Of a DNA stretch of 64,000 nt, positions 56,758-64,000 are shown in pieces. The notes beneath the pieces are model-generated. The model worked only from the letters and a program-made list of their open reading frames with translations. It ran no database searches and was not told where the DNA came from. The DNA lies in assembly GCA_028583415.1 (NCBI GenBank), contig CM053276.1, forward strand, positions 123,191,166 through 123,255,165, written 5' to 3'. Origin of the DNA: Protea cynaroides (lineage: Eukaryota; Streptophyta; Magnoliopsida; Proteales; Proteaceae). The position numbers were made by a program, and so were the translations under genes. How positions within the stretch are numbered: the first letter of the stretch is position 1; each line of letters opens with the position of its first letter.

Positions 56758-57369
56758 ATGACATCTGAAGTAACCTCTTCCAGGATAGAGAGTTTTAAAA
56801 TGGACAATCTCACTATTCCCACTAATACCACTAAACTTGATGGTGGTAATTACCTAATGTGGTCTCGGGCCACCCAACTCTCAATTACAGCTCGAGGATT
56901 ATCGGGATATCTCATCGGCACCAAGGAAAAACCTCTGACTAAGGACATTGTTTTGGAGAAATGGCATGCTGAAAATTCATTAATAATGCAATATCTCCTC
57001 AATTCCATGCAACCCACTATAGCCGAGGGTTATTTGTTATTGGATACTGCTGCACAAATTTGGAAGTCTGCTAAGGACACCTATTCCCAAGTTGGGAATA
57101 CTGCTTTAATTTATGCCATTCAAAAAAGTGTTCATGAAACTATCTAAAAAGAATTGACTGTATCCTATTATTATACTAAGTTTAGGAGTTATTGGCAAAC
57201 AATTGATTTTTATGATTCTATTCATGCTAAATGTGAAGAAGATGCCACCTTATTTCACCAAAGAGAAAAGAAATACAGGGTTTATACTTTTTTGGCAAGA
57301 CTAAATGTGGAGCTTGATCCCATCCGCTCACAGATTTTCAGCAGGGATCCTTTCCCCACCCTCGAATAG
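56758..57369 (+). pseudogene. Copia gag (UBN2-type), interrupted
   Basis: Begins MTSEVTSSRIESFK; contains KLDGGNYLMWSRATQLSIT, ARGLSGYLIGTKEKP, and, after a stop at about 57145 (HETI-stop-KELTV), YYYTKFRSYWQTIDFYD and FLARLNVELDPIRSQIF. This is the standard plant copia Gag order. A further stop follows PTLE. A CCHC knuckle (CEYCSKL-stop-HTKDTCWKLHG) follows at 57503 in the next block. Gag forms the virus-like particle; this copy is dead. Confidence 0.88.
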
Positions 57370-57502
57370 GCCTATTCCATGGTTCAGTTAGAAGACCAAC
57401 AACGAATAACAATTTTGTCCCCTTCTGTTCCGGATAGGTCTGCTCTTTAGGCAAATACTTAGACATACAAGAGTTTTCCTGTTTCCCATGATGCTATCAA
57501 AT

Positions 57503-58945
57503 TGTGAGTATTGTAGTAAGCTCTAACACACCAAAGACACATGCTGGAAGCTTCATGGCAAGCCGGCAGATTTTGAAGCAAAACGTCGGGAATATGCACA
57601 AGGCAAAGTCCTCCCACACACCTCAGGCACATCAAACTGAAGCAGGTCCTACTATTGGTCCTCTGCCACAACTCTCTGCACAAGAACTTCAGACTCTCCG
57701 GCATCTCCTTCGATCACCTCCTGCGGCTACAAATCAATCATCCACATCTGCATCTACCAATCTAGGTTTTTTTTTTTGTTTAGTCAGGTATTTCTCATGA
57801 TGGTCATTGTGCTTTCTCTGTCTCTAGCCCTTGGGTTATAGATGCTGGAGCCACTGACCACATGACTTGTTTGCCTGAATCTTTTTATTTATACTTTTTC
57901 TTCTGGACATAATACTGTGAAGGTCGTTGATGGATCCCTTTTTCCTATATCTGGAATAGGATCCATCCACTGTTCTTCCTCCCTTGATTTGAATTCCGTT
58001 CTACATGTTCCTAATTTGTCCACAAATTTACTCTCTATTAGTAGTCTTACAAAATCTCTAAATTGTAAAGTAACATTTTTTCCTACCTATTGTGTGATTC
58101 AGGATCTTGAGATAGGAAGACGATTGGACATTGTAGTGTGCATGGTGACCTGTACTTGCTTGACAATGGTCGTTTAGCACCTTCCTCCCATTCCACAGTC
58201 AGTACCCTTCAACAGTGGCACCGCCGTCTTGGGCATCCCTCTTCTGCTGTTCTATCATTTTTTTTTCAAAATTATTTAAACAATGTAATAAAGACGAGTT
58301 ATTATGTGAGGCCTATGTTTTGGCCAAACAGGCTCGTATTTCTTATTTACCTTATGTTTGGAGAAGTCCTTGTATCTTTGATTTAGTCCATTCTAATGTT
58401 TGGGGTCCAACACGGAGTAACTCTATTTCTGGTCATATGTGGTTTGTAACCTTTACTGATTGGCATACTCGTACTGCATGGGTCTATCTGATGCGTCAAA
58501 AAAAATGAGGTCTTTGCATGCTTCTGCCATTTCCACAATATGATCAAGACGCAGTTTCAAACTCGGTTGAAGATGCTCCGTAGTGACAATGGTAAGGAAT
58601 ATCTTGAATGATTTTTTCAACAATACTTGCTGATAACGGGATAATTCATCAGACAAGTTGTGTGGAAACTCTTGCTTAGAATGGAGTCGCTGAAAGAAAG
58701 AACCGCCACTTACTCGACGTAGCTAAAGCACTAATGTTTGAGAGACATGTTCCCGCTCAATACTGGAGTGATGCTGTCCTCACTGCAGCATCCCTGATTA
58801 ATCGCCTTCCTTCTCGAGTTTTGGACAACAAGGCTCCCTTGGACATCTTGTTTGGAAATTCTGATTTTGTTCTTCCTCCTAGAGTCTTTGGTTGTCTTTG
58901 TTATGCTCGGAAGTTGTAACCATTGTTCCCCTGGCAAGCTTAATC
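57503..58945 (+). pseudogene. Copia pol, first part: knuckle, protease, integrase
   Basis: After the CCHC knuckle come the protease motif PWVIDAGATDHMT (about 57831; DAGA for the usual DSGA), LHVPNLSTNLLSISSL, the integrase HHCC region (WHRRLGHPSS), the first integrase acidic residue region (DLVHSNVWGPTRSNSISGHM then TFTDWHTRTAWVY), and RHVPAQYWSDAVLTAASLIN with LPSRVL. Several frameshifts and stops. The frame is broken at 58945 by the inserted solo LTR and resumes at 61311 with PCGLKCIFLGYS. Confidence 0.87.
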
Positions 58946-61305
58946 TGTCACACCCCAATTCTGATCCAACCAGAACGGTGTGAGTGAACCGTCAACGAAC
59001 CAACGGTTCACACTAGGATCTCGAATAGGCCGTGTCCACCCATACAAACCAATTACACATAACCACAATCAGAATATAAATATACAGCGGAAGACTTTAA
59101 ATAGAATGAACCGAGTATCTATTGATAATTTAAATAAATATCCCATTATTCAAATTCAAAGATAAAATAATAATCTTTTACATCTCTTAATAACAAACAA
59201 AAATAACTGAAATGAATAAATAAAAACCCATCACAGGTACACGCAGAAAGGGCACTCGCATGAAGCGTCATGCTCGTCCTGTCCTGCCTGTACATCCAAC
59301 ACCGCAGCACCACCATACGTCGGAGTGTTTACGTAATCGTCCACAGTATATCCTGCATCAACATCTAAAAAAACAATGTATATACAAAGGGTGAGCACAC
59401 AACACAGCTCAGTAAGGCAATCAGACAGTTTCACAAGATTATGCATGAATAACAATCATTTTATCGTCGTGGTCCGGTTTTAAGTTTGCAATGTGCTATA
59501 GAAAGGTTTGGTAGCCCCCGCACCTCTATACACGAGTGTGGCGTGCGCACAAGAATCACACTACCACCAACCCACATGCACCCATCATGGAATAGAGATA
59601 GAGCTAAGGTATACCCGCACCTCCCCGATACTCTACCCATACCAATGACCTAAGCCCCTATCGGCCCGGGGCTGCAAACCCGGGCTCGCAACCAACCAAT
59701 CCTAGATGTCAACAATGTATGCTCCATCCCAGCACGGCCGCTCACGGCATAGAGATAGAGCTAGAGCGTGCAGGCCGGGTCGGAGACCTATAGACCTCAC
59801 CTCCCCCTGATACCCTATCCGCAACTAACCCATTAGGATAGAAACAATACGCAGGTAGACCCTATCCCAACACAACTCCCTACGGCATAGAGATAGAGCT
59901 AAAGCATCGTGGACAAGGCGGCGTCGACTCGAATCCTCGGTACCACCCAACGATGGTCGGGACAACATCAATATCGGAGACCAACGTACCACGATCTTCC
60001 CCCGATACCCCACCCGTACCAAGCTTGTTAAGATAGAATACTACAAAGGTGCCGGTGTGAAGAGCGATCCCGGGCCCATGCCCCACTCCACACACCAACG
60101 AAAACAATCACATGCCTAACAATCACATCCTATGAATGCATGAACAATAATAATAACTGAAAGTAAAGGATGGCATGTGAATATGCACAAACATCACATC
60201 ATAGATATTCAATGATTAACAACGATTTCTCGTCCATTAATTATTAGGTTTAGGTCAGATTCCCTTACCCGACGCTCGTTCGTTAACTTGCTCCACGTCG
60301 CAAGGTCCAAACGACAAGTCACAGGCGTCCTACATAATATTAGGGTTTCATTAGAATATATTATTTAGGGGTTTCATGTTGGTCGGAAACCAACATGGTT
60401 ACAAAATACCCTCACGAGGCGACCGGTGGCATGTACCGGTCGCAGCTCGTGGGAAAGGCGGGCGACCGGTATGGTCAGCCGGTCCCCCACGAATAACCTC
60501 CCGAGAGGTAGCGGTCGCAACATACCGGTCGCACTATGTGCAACCGGTATAGTCGACCGGTATGTCTCCGGAAGACCATACATGGGTTCTTTGACTGCCG
60601 TCGATCATCCTCCACGGATTTTCAGGGTTTCTCCTATCCATTCTAAGTCTAGGCTTTGAGTTAGAGCTATCCCCAACTCATTCAAGTCTCGTTTCGATGA
60701 ATATCATCTCGAAACTCGAATCTAGGGTTTGACGGCAACTTAGGGTTTATTGGCCAATTTAGGGTTTTAGATCAATACCTACTTTACGTGGTATTGATCC
60801 ACCCACACAACTATCACAGGGTAAGAAGATGGATCCAAACACTTACCGTTGACAGGCGTAGCGAGAGCTTCGTCAAACGGTAATGGCGGCACCTCCTTCT
60901 TCTTCCTAGCTCCTTCTCCTTTCCAAGCTCTTTCTCTTCTCTAGGGTTTGTGAGAGACAATGGAAAGGATTTGAGGAGGCTTAAGGGTGTATTTATAGGC
61001 TAGAAATAGGGTTTAGTAACCCTACTAGGATTAGGAAACTTCTAGGATTCGAAATCAGGAAAGCGGGACCCGCAGAGACCAATTTCCAAATTCCCGCACA
61101 TAGCTGTGCAGGCCATACCGGTCGACCGGTACCATCATCCGGTACCATCGACCGGTATACCTAAAACCAGGTATATTGGTCGACTTTGGTCCGATTTTGT
61201 ACCTGTTTGTTATCAGCTTGCCCCGTCTGGCTCGGTGATGATCGGAAGACCTGTCACGACACAAAACCAAGGTTTAGACCGGGTTTTAAGAGTGCGGGTC
61301 TTACA
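58946..61305. mobile_element. 2.36 kb solo LTR inside copia pol
   Basis: Starts TGTCACACCCC and ends GGGTCTTACA. A perfect 5-bp duplication, TAATC (58941-58945 and 61306-61310), flanks it. Removing it and one TAATC restores the copia reading frame (AAGCTTAATC|CATGTGG). There is no internal region or second LTR, hence a solo LTR from recombination. The TGT...ACA ends and large size suggest a Ty3/gypsy-type LTR. Inside are three spaced ATAGAGATAGAGCTA repeats (about 59592, 59749, 59888), two ACCGGT-rich clusters and a TATTTATAGG promoter-like motif (about 60989). Confidence 0.85.
60415..61165. repeat. ACCGGT palindrome clusters in the solo LTR
   Basis: ACCGGT occurs at least six times in 60420-60570 (often as GACCGGT or TACCGGTCG) and three more times in 61113-61163, where two copies lie head to head (TACCGGTCGACCGGTACC). 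Such a dense palindromic word cluster stands out in this AT-rich window. Confidence 0.75.
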
Positions 61306-61310
61306 TAATC

Positions 61311-63431
61311 CATGTGGATTAAAGTGCATATTTTAGGGTATTCTGCAACACAAAAAAGATACAAGTGTTATCATCCTCCATCTCGTCAGGTCCTTGTTAG
61401 TAGAGATGTCATTTTTCATGAGCATCTCTCTTATTATCAGGCTCCTCTTCAGGGGGAGACACAGACAGTTGAAGATACACCTGATATACCTAATATACTT
61501 ATACCGAATATACCTGATGTACCAGAAATAGTCCAAGAACAAGTGTTCAATACAACTGCACCATCCAAGCATCCAACCACCAAGCCACCTCTGCAAGTTT
61601 ATAGCCGTGCCAAAGACAAGCAAGGAAAGGCCATTACCACTCCTGCACATGTCCCTTCGCTAGCCCTGGATCCAGAAACTGAGTCTACTGAGTCCTCTTC
61701 TGGTAAGGAACTTATTCCTTCTTCTGATCTTGATCTTCCAATTGCACTTCGAAAAGGTACTAGGACTTGCACCCTACATTCTATTTCCAATTATGTTTCC
61801 TACGACTCCCTTTCCCCTTCTTTCCGTGCTTTTTTGGCTTCGCTCTCTTATGTGTCTGTTCCTCAGAAATGGCAGGATGCAATTGTGTATGAAAGGTGGA
61901 AAGCTGCAATGGTGGAAGAAATGAGGGCTCTGAAGAAAAATGGTTAATAGGATCTTGTTCCACTTCCTGCAGGATCAAGGCCAGTAGGATGCAAGTAGAT
62001 CTTTACAATGAAACAAAAACCAGATGGGACTATTGATCGGTACAAGGCTAGATTGGTTGCACGGGTATTTACTCAAACATATGCAATTGACTACCAAGAA
62101 ACCTTCGTCCAATGGCCAAAATGACAACCATCAGGGTTTTACTGTCTTGTGCTATACATTACAACTGGGACTTGCAACAGTTAGATGTAAAAAATGCATT
62201 CCTTCATGGAGAACTTACTGAAGATGTCTATATGGACTGCCCACCGGGTTTCACAGATGATAGAAGCCAAGGAAAAATCTGCAAGTTGAAGAGATCTCTT
62301 TATGGTCTAAAACAATCCCCTAGAGTATGGTTTGGAAGATTTAATAAAGCTATGGTAGCATTTGGCTATGTTCAAAGCAATGCTGACCATACTTTATTTA
62401 TAAAACATTCCCCTAATACTTTTACTACCTTACTTGTATATATAGATGATATCATCATTGCTGGCAATAATAATGATGAAATCATGAAACTAACATTTCT
62501 AGGGAAGGAGTTTGAGATCAAAGACCTTGGCAAACTTAGGTACTTTCTTGGGATTAAAGTTGTCAGATCTACAAAAGGCATCTATCTGTCTCAAAGAAAA
62601 TATGTTCTTGATCTTCTCTTAGAAACAGGATTACTTGGGGCTCGACCTTGTGATACTCCTCTCAATCCCAATACCAAGCTAAGGGCAAAAGAAGGCACAC
62701 CAGAAGACAAAGGAAGATATCAGAAACTTATTGGCAAACTCATATATCTTGCCCACACACGGTCAGATATTGTATTCGCAGTTAGTTTGGTAAGCCAGTT
62801 TATGCACGACCCATACTTTACACATATGGAGGCTGTCTATCGAATACTGTACTACCTAAAGTCAGCCCCTAGAAGAGGAATCCTGTTATCTCCTAATGAC
62901 CCTCCAAAAATGAAGGCATATGCCATTTCAGATTCACCAAATAAACAAATCCAGGTGGAGGCTTATACTGATGCAGATTAGGCTGGAAGTCCTGATCGTA
63001 AGTCTATCTCTGGTTATTGCACATTCTTGAGCGGCAATCTGGTAACCTAGCGTAGCAAAAAACAAAATGTGGTTACCCGATCCAGTGCAAAAGCAGAATA
63101 CAGAGCAATGGCGCATGGAATATGCGAACTACTATGGTTACAACGACTACTCAAAGATTTGAAGGTTATGTGTAGTCAGTCCATGAAATTATTCTGTGAT
63201 AATCAAACAACCATTAGCATTGCTAATGATCTGGTTCAGCATGATAGGACAAAACATGTTGAGGTAAACCATCATTTCATCAAAGAGAAACTGGACAGTG
63301 GACAAATTGAGATTCTGTTTGTCAGATCAGAGGACCAACTAGCAGACATCTTCACCAAAGGCCTGCCAGGTAAATCCTTCTATATGATATTGTCCAAGTT
63401 TGGCATGCATGATACATATGCACCAACTTGA
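61311..63431 (+). pseudogene. Copia pol, second part: RT and RNase H
   Basis: Begins PCGLKCIFLGYSATQKRYKC (end of the integrase region). A long linker follows, then the RT core: ARLVARVFTQTYAIDYQETF, LQQLDVKNAFLHGELTEDVY, LKRSLYGLKQSPRVWFGRF, LVYIDDIIIAGN (YIDD, catalytic Asp pair present), YFLGIKVVRSTKGIYLSQRK. RNase H follows: EAYTDAD, stop, AGSPDRKSISGYCTFLSG, SSAKAEYRAMAHG, FCDNQTTISIAND, and KHVEVNHHFIKEKL. Stops at about 61946, 61998, 62979 and 63048 and a frameshift near 62100 inactivate it. It ends at TGA 63431, nine bases before the 3' LTR. Confidence 0.9.
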
Positions 63432-63439
63432 GGGGGGAG

Positions 63440-63639
63440 TGTTGAGAATATTACGTATTTCATTTTTTGTCTAGATTCATTATATTACCTGTATTGTACA
63501 TTTGTACTACTTGTACTACTCTCATTGTACTACCTGTATTGTACTACCTGTACTACCTCTTTCTTTCTTTGTATTCATTCTCACATTATAAATAAGAAAA
63601 CCTCTGTCTATTATAGACAAGTCATTCCATCATTCAACA
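63440..63639 (+). repeat. 3' LTR of the copia element
   Basis: 200 bp, TG...CA, near-identical to the 5' LTR with a small internal expansion of GTACTACCTGTA words. Confidence 0.92.
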
Positions 63640-63644
63640 GAAGG

Positions 63645-64000
63645 TGACAATGAAAGCATTTGAAAGGGGATGGGAATAGGGTGAGGTAGTGAGAGATAGA
63701 GTTTCATTTTGTTCTGACGAGGCTTTATGAATATTGTAGTCCATTAATCTGGTATATGGTAGCGCTTGAACCCCCTTCTATGATTTGGCTAGTTTAAGTG
63801 ACTTGCCGCAGGTCAAGAATTCAAACTTGCAGTGGGTGCTGGCATTCTTTTGGCCTACCAGAGTCTCTGTGACTCCTGACCAGGTTTTTTTTTTATTTTT
63901 TTTATTTTTTTTTTATTTTTTTTTATTGGCTTGGTTTGATGGCTCACTCAAGTCAGAACCTAGTTTTCCAACCATGCTTTTATTTGTAACATTCATTTCT
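63645..64000. other. Continuation of the scramblase-like intron
   Basis: Resumes the sequence interrupted by the copia element. A poly-T/TTTTA tract lies at about 63885-63926. No exon seen before the window ends. Confidence 0.4.

Larger units (their letters stand above)
55909..63639 (+). mobile_element. Ty1/copia LTR retrotransposon, nested with two other elements
   Basis: 5' LTR 55909..56094 and 3' LTR 63440..63639, both starting TGTTGAGAATATTACG; the 3' copy ends CAACA and the 5' copy CAATA. A perfect 5-bp duplication, GAAGG (55904-55908 and 63640-63644), flanks it. The primer site TGGTATCAAAGCC follows the 5' LTR and a GAGGGGGGAG polypurine tract precedes the 3' LTR. Gene order is gag, protease, integrase, RT, RNase H, as in copia. 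A 177-bp hAT-like MITE sits in the leader and a 2.36 kb solo LTR splits pol. Many stops; not autonomous. It sits in sense orientation in a scramblase-like intron. Confidence 0.93.

Overview
This is a flowering-plant nuclear window: AT-rich, intron-rich, full of transposons, with plant-type splice sites and plant gene families. A plastid ycf2 insert and a plastid trnN remnant support this. The genes look eudicot or early-diverging angiosperm, but nothing here fixes the species.

Three real host genes can be reconstructed exon by exon. (1) An O-fucosyltransferase-family gene on the minus strand (515..5415) has three exons that join in frame to 571 codons. (2) A SNAPC1-like gene (snRNA-activating complex subunit, SNAP43 type) on the minus strand (8231..24159) has seven exons that join to 302 codons, and its third intron is 11.3 kb. 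(3) A scramblase/AIM25-like gene on the plus strand (5'UTR exon near 43.75 kb, coding from 44145) has seven coding exons visible to 54474. It continues past the window because an LTR retrotransposon has lengthened the next intron.

The rest is mostly mobile DNA. 6.4-7.5 kb: a Mutator-like element with long terminal inverted repeats carrying a fructokinase fragment. 10-12 kb: a 1.84 kb hAT-like element with promoter-like sequence. 12-15.5 kb: RTE-type and L1-type LINE remnants. 25-26.4 kb: a tandem duplication reaching into a nuclear copy of plastid ycf2. 27.4 kb: a 430-base A run. 28-30 kb: two hAT-like elements, one a long hairpin. 31.6-40.0 kb: a decayed PIF/Harbinger element with Myb/SANT ORFs, a DDE transposase and a GRF-type finger. 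45.9-47.9 kb: a compact LTR element with a 181-aa ORF of unknown nature. 55.9-63.6 kb: a Ty1/copia element carrying a hAT-like MITE in its leader and a 2.36 kb solo LTR inside pol.

The most interesting pattern is a dispersed family with ends CATAGTTGTC...GACAACTATG and 8-bp target duplications. It has five bounded copies here, from 119 bp to 1.84 kb. The largest lies in the SNAPC1-like gene and carries divergent TATA motifs around a perfect palindrome, with a sense-oriented splice donor.
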